A stretch of 64,000 bases of DNA from NCBI RefSeq assembly GCF_003208655.1, contig NZ_QKLU01000008.1, positions 1-64,000 on the forward strand, written 5' to 3'. Below are positions 32,717 to 41,702 of the stretch, in pieces. The stretch comes from Pedobacter nutrimenti. GTDB taxonomy: Bacteria > Bacteroidota > Bacteroidia > Sphingobacteriales > Sphingobacteriaceae. Position numbers and translations under genes: made by a program. The notes under the pieces were generated by a model, which was given only the letters and a program-made list of their open reading frames with translations, was not told the origin of the DNA and made no database searches. Within the stretch, counting starts at the first letter, position 1; the number at the start of each line of letters is the position of its first letter.

Positions 32717-33951
32717 AAAGAATCCTATATACATTTCTGATCGGCTGTTTCGCGACTGTCTCTGTCGATGCCAAAGTGATAAAGGTTGGTAAATCGAGAA
32801 ATGTGAAATCTGTGCAAAAGGCTATAGATCTTTCTCAGAACGGTGATACCATTATTGTTGATCCCGGAATATACAAAGAGAAAAATATCATCATTCAAAA
32901 ATCTGTCACTTTAAAAGGTATCAATTATCCGGTTCTGGATGGCGAAAATAAGCACGCCATCATTTCTATAAAAGCAAGTAACGCAACTGTGGAGGGCTTT
33001 AAATTACAACACACGGGACGTTCGGAGATCAGGGACCTGGGGGCAATCATGATCTACGACAGCTATAAGATAACTGCGTTGAATAACATCTTGGAGGACT
33101 CTAATTTCGGTATTTACGTTCAGAACAGTAAACGGTGCACGATAAAAGACAATTCGATAACCGCCTACGGAAAGGATGAAGTTCAAAGCGGTAATGGGAT
33201 CCATTGCTGGCGATCGGACAGCCTGGTGATCATTGGAAATAAAATAAAGGGACATCGTGATGGGTTGTATTTTGAGTTTGTCAAAAACTCCCTGATCTGG
33301 AGGAATGTAAGCACCCGGAATGTGCGCTATGGCATTCACTTTATGTTCTCTAATCGCAATACATATGTGTCCAATGTTTTCGAGCATAATGAAGCCGGGG
33401 TTGCCGTCATGTACAGCAAAAATATTCACATGTATAACAACCACTTTTTGAACAACTGGGGAGATGCTGCATACGGAATATTATTGAAGGACATTACCGA
33501 TAGTGATATTTCAGGTAATCATTTTACTAAAAATACCGTTGGTTTACATATGGAGGGCTGCAGCAGGATCAAGCTATATAAGAATATCTTTAGCAGTAAT
33601 GGCTGGGCAGTTAAAATCCAGGCCAGTTGCGATAATAATGATTTTACCAGGAACAATTTTATCGGGAATACATTCGACATTGGGACAAATGGTTCCCTGG
33701 TATTAAATAAATTTACAGGTAACTACTGGGATAAATATGAAGGATATGATCTCTCTAAGGACAATACAGGTGACGTGTCTTATCATCCTGTGAGCATGTA
33801 CTCGATGATTATTGATAGCAATCCCGCTGCATTGATGCTTTTTAGAAGCCTGATTGTTTCCTTATTGGATAAGACAGAAAAAATCCTTCCAGGTGTGACC
33901 CCGGAAAATTTGAAAGACAACAAACCTGTAATGAGACAGATACCCTTATGA
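32713..33951 (+). CDS. nosD: NosD, periplasmic copper-maturation protein
   Basis: 412 residues. Signal peptide at 1-20, then right-handed beta-helix repeats of the CASH type (many NxI/NxF turns, for example SFGIYVQNSKRCTI and HNEAGVAVMYSKNIHMYNN). NosD takes copper from NosL and, with the ABC transporter NosFY, loads the CuZ site of NosZ. Overlaps nosL and nosF by four bases each. Length is normal. Confidence 0.93.
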   Translation: MKRILYTFLIGCFATVSVDAKVIKVGKSRNVKSVQKAIDLSQNGDTIIVDPGIYKEKNIIIQKSVTLKGINYPVLDGENKHAIISIKASNATVEGFKLQHTGRSEIRDLGAIMIYDSYKITALNNILEDSNFGIYVQNSKRCTIKDNSITAYGKDEVQSGNGIHCWRSDSLVIIGNKIKGHRDGLYFEFVKNSLIWRNVSTRNVRYGIHFMFSNRNTYVSNVFEHNEAGVAVMYSKNIHMYNNHFLNNWGDAAYGILLKDITDSDISGNHFTKNTVGLHMEGCSRIKLYKNIFSSNGWAVKIQASCDNNDFTRNNFIGNTFDIGTNGSLVLNKFTGNYWDKYEGYDLSKDNTGDVSYHPVSMYSMIIDSNPAALMLFRSLIVSLLDKTEKILPGVTPENLKDNKPVMRQIPL

Positions 33952-34652
33952 TAACAGCGAAAAATATTACGAAAACTTTTGGAAGGGTAAAGGCTTTAAA
34001 TGATATCTCCGTTTCTTTCACTAAAGGCGAATGCATTGCTTTGTTAGGACCTAATGGTTGTGGGAAAACCACGCTGATTAAATCCATCCTTGGGATGGTG
34101 GTGCCGGACAAGGGTAATATTGAGTTTGATGGACGGCCAATCAGCGAACAGTGGCAGTACCGCAGTAACATAGGTTATATGCCCCAGATAGGTCGTTACC
34201 CTGAAAATATGACGATCGCAAACGTGATCGATATGATGAAAGACATCAGAAAAGACACCACGGTGCATCTCGATGAAGAGCTGATCGTAAGTTTTGGTCT
34301 GCAGGAACTGATGGACAAGAAGATGCACACGCTTTCTGGGGGGACCCGCCAAAAGGTTAGCGCCTGTCTTGCCTTTTTATTCAGTCCCGATGTGTTGATC
34401 CTGGACGAACCTACTGCCGGACTTGATCCGGTGTCCTCTGAGCAGTTAAAGAAAAAAATTGTTTTGGAGAAAGAGAAAGGGAAACTGATTTTGATCACTT
34501 CGCATGTTTTGAGCGAATTGGATGAGCTGATCACCGAAGTTTTTTATATGCAGGATGGAAGGTTGCTGTTCCACAAAAAGCTTTTAGAATTAATCCAGGA
34601 CACCGGTGAAGAAAGGTTGGTAAAAGCGATTGCTAAAATTATGACCGCTTAA
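33948..34652 (+). CDS. nosF: NosF, ABC transporter ATPase
   Basis: 234 residues. Walker A GPNGCGKTT at 34-42, the LSGGTRQKVS signature near 125 (Thr in place of the common Gln/Met) and Walker B VLILDEPTAG. It powers NosY and NosD in copper-site assembly. Four-base overlap with nosD; three bases separate it from nosY. Confidence 0.93.
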   Translation: MITAKNITKTFGRVKALNDISVSFTKGECIALLGPNGCGKTTLIKSILGMVVPDKGNIEFDGRPISEQWQYRSNIGYMPQIGRYPENMTIANVIDMMKDIRKDTTVHLDEELIVSFGLQELMDKKMHTLSGGTRQKVSACLAFLFSPDVLILDEPTAGLDPVSSEQLKKKIVLEKEKGKLILITSHVLSELDELITEVFYMQDGRLLFHKKLLELIQDTGEERLVKAIAKIMTA

Positions 34653-34655
34653 AAG

Positions 34656-35423
34656 ATGAAAAAAATATTAAAATACGTAATCGTAGATATTGTCCAGAAC
34701 AAGATCGTACTGATCTACACATTTCTGTTATTGTTGATTGCTTTAAGTGTATTTAATCTCGAAAGTAATTCAGCAAAGGGCCTGCTAAGCCTTTTGAACA
34801 TCATACTGATATTGGTGCCGTTAATCAGTATCATTTTTTCGACAATTTATATATACAATAGCTCTGAGTTTATAGAGTTGCTGGTTAGTCAGCCCGTTAA
34901 AAGAAAGTCCATTTGGCTCAGTTTGTTTGGTGGGCTGGCCTCATCGTTGTCACTTGCTTTTTTTATCGGCGCCGGGATTCCGATTTTATTATATCATGCC
35001 GATGCAACGGGTATCACAATGATTTTGACCGGTCTTTTTTTAACAGTTGTGTTTGTGAGTATAGCGATGTTGGCTGCTGGAATTACCCGTGATAAAGCCA
35101 AAGGCATCGGACTTTCCATTTTATTATGGCTTTATTTTTCGCTTATTTTCGATGCACTGGTTTTGTTCTTTTTATTTCAATTTCAGGATTATCCTCTGGA
35201 AAGAGCCATGGTCTTTTTTAGTTTTCTCAACCCGATCGACCTGGGACGTATCCAAATTTTGCTCCAGATGGATATTTCGGCCTTAATGGGTTATACCGGG
35301 GCCATATTCCGGGAATTTTTCGGCAATTATATTGGCGTTTCGCTGTCTTTTTTAGGTTTGCTGATCTGGATCGTAGTCCCGCTAATGTGGTCACTAAAGA
35401 AATTTAGCAAGAAAGATCTATAG
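34656..35423 (+). CDS. nosY: NosY, ABC transporter permease
   Basis: 255 residues with six transmembrane helices of the ABC-2 type (first helix about 15-35, last about 230-248). It partners NosF and docks NosD for NosZ maturation. It follows nosF by three bases and is the last clear nos gene. The helix-rich sequence without motifs makes the identification depend on position and topology. Confidence 0.9.
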   Translation: MKKILKYVIVDIVQNKIVLIYTFLLLLIALSVFNLESNSAKGLLSLLNIILILVPLISIIFSTIYIYNSSEFIELLVSQPVKRKSIWLSLFGGLASSLSLAFFIGAGIPILLYHADATGITMILTGLFLTVVFVSIAMLAAGITRDKAKGIGLSILLWLYFSLIFDALVLFFLFQFQDYPLERAMVFFSFLNPIDLGRIQILLQMDISALMGYTGAIFREFFGNYIGVSLSFLGLLIWIVVPLMWSLKKFSKKDL

Positions 35424-35463
35424 ATGACAAATAGATAATGGCAAAAATTTAAATATTTACGAT

Positions 35464-36747
35464 ATGAACAATACAAAAATAATGGAAGCGGATGAGGCAG
35501 TCAAATTAATTCGATCGGATAGCAGGGTATTTGTCCATGGCAGCGCGGCAACTCCAGTCTGCCTGGTAAAAGCCATGCAAAGGAGACATGAGGAACTTCG
35601 GGGTGTAGAGCTGGTAAGCATTACCACGCTGGGTGACGTGAATTTTGATGCGCCGGAACACCGCAAGTCTTTTTTTGTAAATTCCCTTTTTGTTTCTGCT
35701 GCGACCCGCGGGGTCGTCAATAGTGACAGGGGTGACTATGTGCCTGTCTTTTTAAGTCAGATCCCACAGCTGTTCCGGCAAAATATTTTGCCCATTGATG
35801 TGGCACTTGTGCAGGTTTCGCCTCCGGATCAGCATGGTTATTGCTCACTGGGGACCTCCGTGGACATTGCCCGTGCAGCTGTGGATACGGCGAGGGTTGT
35901 CATTGTGCAAATAAATTCACGAATGCCAAGAACCCATGGTGAGAGCTTTATCCATATCAGTAAGATCACCGCAATGGTCTACCAGGACGCAGAGCTGCCG
36001 GTAATCGACTATTCAGCCGACACCAATGATGTGGTCAGTAAGATCGGCTATCATGTAGCCTCTCTTGTAGAGGATGGGTCAACTTTACAGCTGGGTATCG
36101 GAAGTATTCCCGATCAGGTCCTTAAAAATCTGGGCGGGCATAAAAAACTTGGCCTGCATACCGAAATGTTTTCTGACGGGGTGATCGGGCTTATTAATGA
36201 AGGGGTGATCGATAACAGCCTGAAAAAATTAAACAGGGGACGCTCGGTCACTGCTTTTATGGCAGGAACAAGAGACCTTTATGATTTTGTAGATGACAAT
36301 CCGGCTGTTCGGGTAATGGATATCAGTTATATAAACGATACGAGCATCATCAGACAAAATCCAAAAGTTGTAGCTATAAACAGTGCCATTGAGCTGGATC
36401 TTACAGGTCAGGTTTGTGCAGATTCCATAGGAACCTACCAGTTTTCTGGAATAGGCGGGCAGATGGATTTTATGCGTGGTGCATCTTTATCTGAAGGAGG
36501 AAAGCCTATTATTGCGCTTCCGTCTCAGACTAATAAAGGGATTAGCAGGATCGTCCCTTTTCTTAAAGAGGGTGCAGGTGTAGTGACTACGCGCGGGCAC
36601 GTTCATTGGGTGGTAACCGAATATGGTATCGTGAATTTGTTTGGTAAAAATCTTAAACAAAGGGCTAAGGCATTGATAGATATTGCCCATCCGAATCATA
36701 GAGAAGTTTTAGATCAGGCTTACGTTTCCAGATTCAAACGTGAATAA
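35464..36747 (+). CDS. acetyl-CoA hydrolase/CoA-transferase family protein
   Basis: 427 residues, the length of 4-hydroxybutyrate or acetate CoA-transferases. The catalytic Glu that forms the CoA thioester is Glu234 in LGLHTEMFSDGV, and the C-terminal half has the family signatures EYGIVNLFGK and the glycine-rich GIGGQMDFMRGA. It moves CoA between acyl groups, or hydrolyses acetyl-CoA, in the cytosol. It lies only 40 bases after nosY without a visible terminator, so it is probably cotranscribed with the nos operon, which may link acetate or fermentative metabolism to N2O respiration. The substrate cannot be told. Confidence 0.88.
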   Translation: MNNTKIMEADEAVKLIRSDSRVFVHGSAATPVCLVKAMQRRHEELRGVELVSITTLGDVNFDAPEHRKSFFVNSLFVSAATRGVVNSDRGDYVPVFLSQIPQLFRQNILPIDVALVQVSPPDQHGYCSLGTSVDIARAAVDTARVVIVQINSRMPRTHGESFIHISKITAMVYQDAELPVIDYSADTNDVVSKIGYHVASLVEDGSTLQLGIGSIPDQVLKNLGGHKKLGLHTEMFSDGVIGLINEGVIDNSLKKLNRGRSVTAFMAGTRDLYDFVDDNPAVRVMDISYINDTSIIRQNPKVVAINSAIELDLTGQVCADSIGTYQFSGIGGQMDFMRGASLSEGGKPIIALPSQTNKGISRIVPFLKEGAGVVTTRGHVHWVVTEYGIVNLFGKNLKQRAKALIDIAHPNHREVLDQAYVSRFKRE

Positions 36748-36932
36748 AATCATACTATTTATTACGGAAGTTTCTCCGGGCGTTTCCTGATGTCAGAAAA
36801 AATTAATCCGGAGAAACCGCGCTGGAATTTGATCAATATGAAAACATATAAAAAGGCCTTCTTAAAACCAAAGGCTTGGTTGAAGAAGTTACTTTGCGTT
36901 GCAATTTGAAGTAAAATACTAAATATAATGAT

Positions 36933-37433
36933 ATGGAAAAGAAACCCATTAAACGCAGCGAAGAATTTAAAGCATTTTCCAGGGACCATCATTTTGGCTT
37001 GCTTTTTTGCTGGAAGATAAAACAAGGACTGGAAACTTCCGTGGAACCTGAAAGATTAGGAAGTTATGTTGATTATTTTTGGTTGGGACATCTGAGAGAA
37101 CATTTTCATATTGAAGAGTCAGTATTGTTCGACAGGTTTCAGGACCCTGTTTGCATCCAGGCAAAAAAAGAGCACTGTACAATCATGAATCAGATCGAGA
37201 AAATCAGGGGTGAGGAACGAGAAAGTCAAGAAGCCTATGAGGGGCTGGTTAAGATGCTGAATAACCATATCCGTTATGAGGAAAGAGTCGTTTTTCCTCG
37301 TCTCGAACAAATATTACCGGTTTCGTCGCTAAATGAGATAACTCAACATTTAGATAGCGAGCACAAAGATGATTTTATAGATAATTATCCTGATGAATTT
37401 TGGGTTAAGCCAAAAAATCAATCAAATGTCTGA
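36933..37433 (+). CDS. hemerythrin-like protein
   Basis: 166 residues. HHE-type di-iron domain with ligands in SRDHHFGLLF, REHFHIEESVLF, KKEHCTIM and NNHIRYEERVVFP. It is clearly paralogous to the protein at 43520-43996 (shared KPIKRSE start, EERVVFP and DEFW end). Such bacterial hemerythrins bind O2 or NO in the cytosol; the setting suggests NO or low-oxygen sensing or storage. It has its own transcription unit, with 185 bases between it and the CoA-transferase. Confidence 0.85.
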   Translation: MEKKPIKRSEEFKAFSRDHHFGLLFCWKIKQGLETSVEPERLGSYVDYFWLGHLREHFHIEESVLFDRFQDPVCIQAKKEHCTIMNQIEKIRGEERESQEAYEGLVKMLNNHIRYEERVVFPRLEQILPVSSLNEITQHLDSEHKDDFIDNYPDEFWVKPKNQSNV

Positions 37434-37768
37434 GAGCGCTATCGGTGATTTCATTTTGCTTTAATATTATGCTAACTAGACATAAATATTTTTTAAATAC
37501 TATCTCAATCGCGTACATCTCAAATTATCAGATTCGATGTGTGTTGGCCATGCTTACGGTAAGCAGTTGTTTGATCGCATATGATGTTTGTGAGGTTTTG
37601 TTGCTTGCTATGTTGTAAAAAACTGTAAACATTTTAGGTAAGGTAAAAATTCAATCAACTGTAATACAGAATATTATAAAATAGTTTCGCAAACTCTATT
37701 CAATTATGACTGTTTAAAGTTTGCTGTTTCTTAGCTTTGAACTCTTAGCTAATTCATTTTTTATAATC
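37434..37768. other. 335-base upstream region of nrdJ
   Basis: No gene is seen. TGCTTAC-G-GTAAGCA (37551-37565) is a perfect 7-base inverted repeat of unknown role. A perfect -7 element TAGCTTTG lies at 37732-37739, 30 bases before the nrdJ ATG. I looked for a cobalamin riboswitch core and for NrdR boxes and found neither. Confidence 0.5.
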
Positions 37769-40324
37769 ATGGAAATTGTAAATCAATCAAAAAAACAAGC
37801 GACTTACACTGCTGATGAGGCATTTAAGGAGTCGCTGATTTATTTTAAGGGGGATGACCTGGCCGCAAGGGTTTGGGTCAATAAATATGCGCTCAAGGAT
37901 TCTTATGGGAACATATTTGAAAAGAACCCTGACGATATGCATCGGCGGATAGCCGGAGAGATTGCCAGGATCGAACAAAGATATCCTAATCCATTGTCAG
38001 AAAATGAAATTTTTGAACTGATCAGAGATTTTAAATATATCATTCCTCAGGGCAGCCCGATGACCGGCATCGGTAATCCCTATCAGATTGCTTCGCTTTC
38101 CAATTGCTTTGTAATCGGCAATGAAGGCAATTCTGATTCATACGGCGGAATCATGAAAATAGACCAGGAACAGGTGCAGCTGATGAAAAGGCGTGGCGGA
38201 GTAGGCCACGACCTGTCTCATATCCGTCCCAAGGGTTCTCCTGTTAAAAATTCTGCGCTTACATCCACTGGGATCGTGCCCTTTATGGAGCGGTTTTCCA
38301 ATTCTACACGTGAAGTCGCGCAAGACGGCAGAAGGGGCGCGCTGATGCTTTCTGTAGCCATTAAACATCCCGACTCCGAGGATTTTATTGATGCGAAAAT
38401 GACGCAGGGTAAAGTGACCGGTGCCAATGTTTCTGTACGGATAGACGATGCATTTATGCAAGCGGTAGAGTCCGGCAAGGCATACCCGCAGCAATACCCG
38501 GTAGACAGTGCAGATCCGCTTTATAAAAAGGAGATCGACCCTGCAGCACTATGGAAAAAGATTGTACACAATGCCTGGCGGTCCGCTGAACCGGGAATTC
38601 TGTTTTGGGATACGATCATCCGCGAGTCGGTGCCGGATTGCTATGCAGATCTTGGCTATAAGACGGTGTCTACAAATCCCTGCGGCGAAATACCGCTTTG
38701 TCCGTACGACTCATGCCGCCTGCTGGCAATCAATCTTTTTTCTTACGTAGATCAGCCTTTCACCGCAAAAGCATCTTTCAACTGGGATCTGTTTAAGAAG
38801 CACATCCATGCTGCCCAGCGCATTATGGATGATATCATCGACCTGGAACTGGAGAAAATCGACGCCATCCTGCAAAAAATAACCGAAGACCCGGAAGATG
38901 AAGAGTTGAAACGTCCAGAGAAAAACCTATGGCTAAACATCCAGACCAAAGCAAATGAAGGAAGAAGGACAGGGATAGGCATCACAGCTGAAGGCGATAT
39001 GCTGGCCGCCATGGGTCTGCGCTACGGAAGTGACGAAGGCTCGGAATTTGCTATAGAAATCCATAAGATCATTGCAATTGAGGCCTACAGGGCCTCTGTC
39101 AACACGGCAAAGGAAAGAGGTGCATTTGGTATTTTTGATGCCGAGCGCGAAAAGAACAATCCTTTCATCCTGCGCTTAAAAGAGGCAGATGCAAAGCTAT
39201 ATTATGAAATGCTGGAACATGGCAGGCGGAACATCGCCTTACTGACGATAGCCCCTACAGGAACAACTAGTTTGATGTCTCAGACAAGTTCCGGAATTGA
39301 GCCGGTATTTATGCCTGTTTACAAAAGAAGAAGAAAGGTTAATCCAAACGATAAGGATGTACGCGTGGACTTTGTAGATGAGGTTGGCGATTCCTGGGAA
39401 GAATATGTCGTATTCCATCACCGCTTCAGGCAGTGGATGGAAGTAAACGGGAAAGACTTAACGAAAAATTATACACAAAAAGAACTGGACGAGCTCGTAG
39501 CGCTGTCGCCGTACTACAAAGCTACGTCTAACGACGTTGATTACCTCAAAAAGGTAAAAATGCAGGGTGACATCCAGAAGTGGATAGACCATTCTATCAG
39601 TGTAACGATCAATATGCCCGCCGATGTGACCGAGGAAGTGGTAGGTCAGCTTTATATGGAAGCCTGGAAATCCGGGTGTAAAGGGGTCACGGTTTACAGG
39701 GATGGTTCAAGGTCTGGTGTGCTCATTGCCAATACAGAAGAAAAATCAGAAGCCGCGGAAGAGTCGTCCCGGCTTGTTTTTCCGACCACCAGGCCAGCTG
39801 TACTGGAGGCTGATGTAGTTCGTTTTCAAAACAGCAAGGATAAATGGATCGCATTTATCGGTTTAATAGAGGGCAAGCCTTATGAAATCTTTACCGGATT
39901 TGCGGATGATGAAGATGGCATCCTGATCCCGAGATGGGTAAATGACGGCCTGATCATTAAAAACAGAGATGCTGACGGCGGCTCGCGGTATGACTTTCAA
40001 TATAAAAATAAACGTGGTCATAAAACCACGATTGAGGGACTGTCCTATAAATTTAATCCCGAGTACTGGAACTATGCTAAATTGATCTCCAGTACGTTAA
40101 GACATGGCATGCCTATAGAAAAGGTCGTTGACCTGATCAATAGCCTGCAACTGGACGAAGCCATCAATACCTGGAAAAATGGTGTTGCACGTGCCCTGAA
40201 GAGATACGTGCCCGATGGTACCGAAGCTAAAAAGCAGCAATGTCAAAATTGCAACTCTACAAATTTACATTACCAGGAAGGCTGTCTGACCTGCAAGGAC
40301 TGCGGTTCTTCTAAGTGCGGATAG
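37769..40324 (+). CDS. nrdJ: adenosylcobalamin-dependent (class II) ribonucleotide reductase
   Basis: 851 residues from the ATG at 37769, chosen because it lies just after the -7 element; the frame is open back to 37721. Motifs include SNCFVIG, the catalytic NPCGEIPLCPYDSC segment, and the radical loop IAPTGTTSLM. The C-terminus has a zinc-ribbon-like set of cysteines (CQNCN, CLTCKDC and CG at the end) that re-reduces the active site. It makes deoxyribonucleotides using B12 and works with or without oxygen, fitting a lifestyle with anaerobic N-oxide respiration. It is followed by a strong terminator. Confidence 0.95.
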   Translation: MEIVNQSKKQATYTADEAFKESLIYFKGDDLAARVWVNKYALKDSYGNIFEKNPDDMHRRIAGEIARIEQRYPNPLSENEIFELIRDFKYIIPQGSPMTGIGNPYQIASLSNCFVIGNEGNSDSYGGIMKIDQEQVQLMKRRGGVGHDLSHIRPKGSPVKNSALTSTGIVPFMERFSNSTREVAQDGRRGALMLSVAIKHPDSEDFIDAKMTQGKVTGANVSVRIDDAFMQAVESGKAYPQQYPVDSADPLYKKEIDPAALWKKIVHNAWRSAEPGILFWDTIIRESVPDCYADLGYKTVSTNPCGEIPLCPYDSCRLLAINLFSYVDQPFTAKASFNWDLFKKHIHAAQRIMDDIIDLELEKIDAILQKITEDPEDEELKRPEKNLWLNIQTKANEGRRTGIGITAEGDMLAAMGLRYGSDEGSEFAIEIHKIIAIEAYRASVNTAKERGAFGIFDAEREKNNPFILRLKEADAKLYYEMLEHGRRNIALLTIAPTGTTSLMSQTSSGIEPVFMPVYKRRRKVNPNDKDVRVDFVDEVGDSWEEYVVFHHRFRQWMEVNGKDLTKNYTQKELDELVALSPYYKATSNDVDYLKKVKMQGDIQKWIDHSISVTINMPADVTEEVVGQLYMEAWKSGCKGVTVYRDGSRSGVLIANTEEKSEAAEESSRLVFPTTRPAVLEADVVRFQNSKDKWIAFIGLIEGKPYEIFTGFADDEDGILIPRWVNDGLIIKNRDADGGSRYDFQYKNKRGHKTTIEGLSYKFNPEYWNYAKLISSTLRHGMPIEKVVDLINSLQLDEAINTWKNGVARALKRYVPDGTEAKKQQCQNCNSTNLHYQEGCLTCKDCGSSKCG

Positions 40325-40375
40325 CAGTAATGCATATTATCCAAACGGAATAGCAACTAACCATATCACATATAG

Positions 40376-40408
40376 ATACACTGATGATCCAATTTTTCAT
40401 CAGTGTAT
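40376..40408 (+). terminator. terminator after nrdJ
   Basis: ATACACTGATGA and TCATCAGTGTAT are exact complements around a nine-base loop that contains a T-run. It lies 52 bases after the nrdJ stop. Confidence 0.75.
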
Positions 40409-40529
40409 TTATATGATATCTAAAAGCGGTGTATTAATGTGCAATAATATTGATGTTTTTAACATAATAATTACCTTTTCAATCGAGTTTGCTTTCTAAA
40501 GCAAGTTAGCAGATAAAAGGTGTCTTAAG

Positions 40530-40752
40530 GCCAGGCGACAGATGAGAACCACATGACAAGCAACGATGAAATTTATGGTTGGCCTTGCAGTGAAAGTGAG
40601 GGCCGGGAGTGGTATGGGACAATTCATGATATGGTCATGTCACTGATCCTAGTCAATACGTTTTCTGATGTTTATGATCACATTATCACCGATCATCCTG
40701 CTAAAGAAAAACCCTGTTCTGTAATTATAGTGATATTGAAGTATTCGCTTAG
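40530..40752 (+). pseudogene. 3' fragment of the 691-1383 gene, frameshifted
   Basis: About 220 bases nearly identical to 1160-1383 (shared GWPCSESEGREWYGTIHD coding). The 5' two thirds of the gene are missing and a one-base deletion after HPAK shifts the frame near the end, so the product ends in unrelated residues. It is a dead copy lying exactly between the denitrification module and the NO-detoxification module. Confidence 0.85.
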
Positions 40753-40771
40753 GTCTTCTCTAGAGCGGTAA

Positions 40772-41192
40772 AGTTATCGCTGCGCTGGCTTTTGCAGGGA
40801 TTTATTAAAAACAGCAATTAGCAACTGCGTTGAAGATGAGTATCGAATGAAGAAATAGTTGATAAACTAGGGTAAATTGGTCCTTCGTCGCTATTTTAGA
40901 TTTGGTGTTTTCCGGGATTATAAATCAAGATATTGCACCGAACTTTTAAGTGGTGGGGATGGAAACAAGTTTGATAGCCTAGTGTATATAAACCTTGCTA
41001 AGTTTACTCCTTCTCGCCAATTTAGAATAATCCCATCTGTGCTCATGCTCAGGTGATATATGATGGCTTCGGAATGAGAAATAAAGTTAATCTGATAATT
41101 TTAGAGCTAATAGAACTGTTTTGCTTCACAATTTTACTTTTTTCACGGTTAATAAAAGATGAATAACTCTTTTATTTTTTAAATATACTACG
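40772..41192. other. 421 bases without a gene
   Basis: No coding frame, repeat or RNA signature is recognised apart from a weak resemblance at 40800-40830 to the sequence after the 691-1383 gene (around 1435). It ends at the promoter of the Rrf2 gene. Confidence 0.4.
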
Positions 41193-41200
41193 TAAATTTG
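41193..41200 (+). promoter_or_regulatory. -7 element TAAATTTG of the Rrf2 gene
   Basis: Perfect TAnnTTTG ending nine bases before the ATG at 41209, so the leader is only a few bases long. A GTG at 41203 in frame would make the message leaderless. Confidence 0.55.
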
Positions 41201-41208
41201 TCGTGCTT

Positions 41209-41646
41209 ATGGGAGTCTTTTCAAAAACATGTGAATATGCAATCCGCTCGGTTTTCTTTATCGCGCACCGTACTACTTCTGGTAGTAGGGTAGGAATAAA
41301 GGAAATTGCTAATGGTATTGATTCTCCTGAGCACTTTCTAGCCAAAATTTTGCAGGATTTGAGTAGAAGAGGAATAGTGCAATCTGTAAAAGGCCCTAAT
41401 GGTGGATTTTACATTGATGAGATTGGTCTTAAACGTCCTTTATCAGATGTAGTAGAAGCAGTAGACGGAAAGAGCATTTTTACAGGCTGTGGTTTAGGTC
41501 TTGCCTATTGTTCTGAAACAAATCCGTGCCCATTGCACCATGAATTTAAAGCCATTCGTAACCAGCTGAAGAATCTGTTGGAGCAGACAACTATTGCCGA
41601 TTTTAGTGAGAGTCTGAACCTTGGTATTACCAAATTGAGGAAATAA
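41209..41646 (+). CDS. Rrf2-family (NsrR-like) transcriptional regulator
   Basis: 145 residues from the ATG at 41209. An N-terminal winged helix (about 1-75, with HFLAKILQDLSRRGIVQSVKGPNGGF as recognition part and wing) is followed by three cysteines at Cys94, Cys101 and Cys107 in CGLGLAYCSETNPC, the spacing used by NsrR and IscR to hold an NO-sensitive iron-sulfur cluster. It precedes flavohemoglobin, a classic NsrR target, by 56 bases, so NO-relieved repression is the likely logic. A decayed copy of this gene lies at 44327-44820. Confidence 0.88.
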   Translation: MGVFSKTCEYAIRSVFFIAHRTTSGSRVGIKEIANGIDSPEHFLAKILQDLSRRGIVQSVKGPNGGFYIDEIGLKRPLSDVVEAVDGKSIFTGCGLGLAYCSETNPCPLHHEFKAIRNQLKNLLEQTTIADFSESLNLGITKLRK

Positions 41647-41702
41647 AAGTAATTCAAACAATTTACCCTATTAAAAGATAAAAAGGTATTAATATATTTA
41701 TT

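Noticed and set aside
37434-37768. Cobalamin riboswitch before nrdJ
   Set aside because: No B12-box-like core or the surrounding paired elements could be found.
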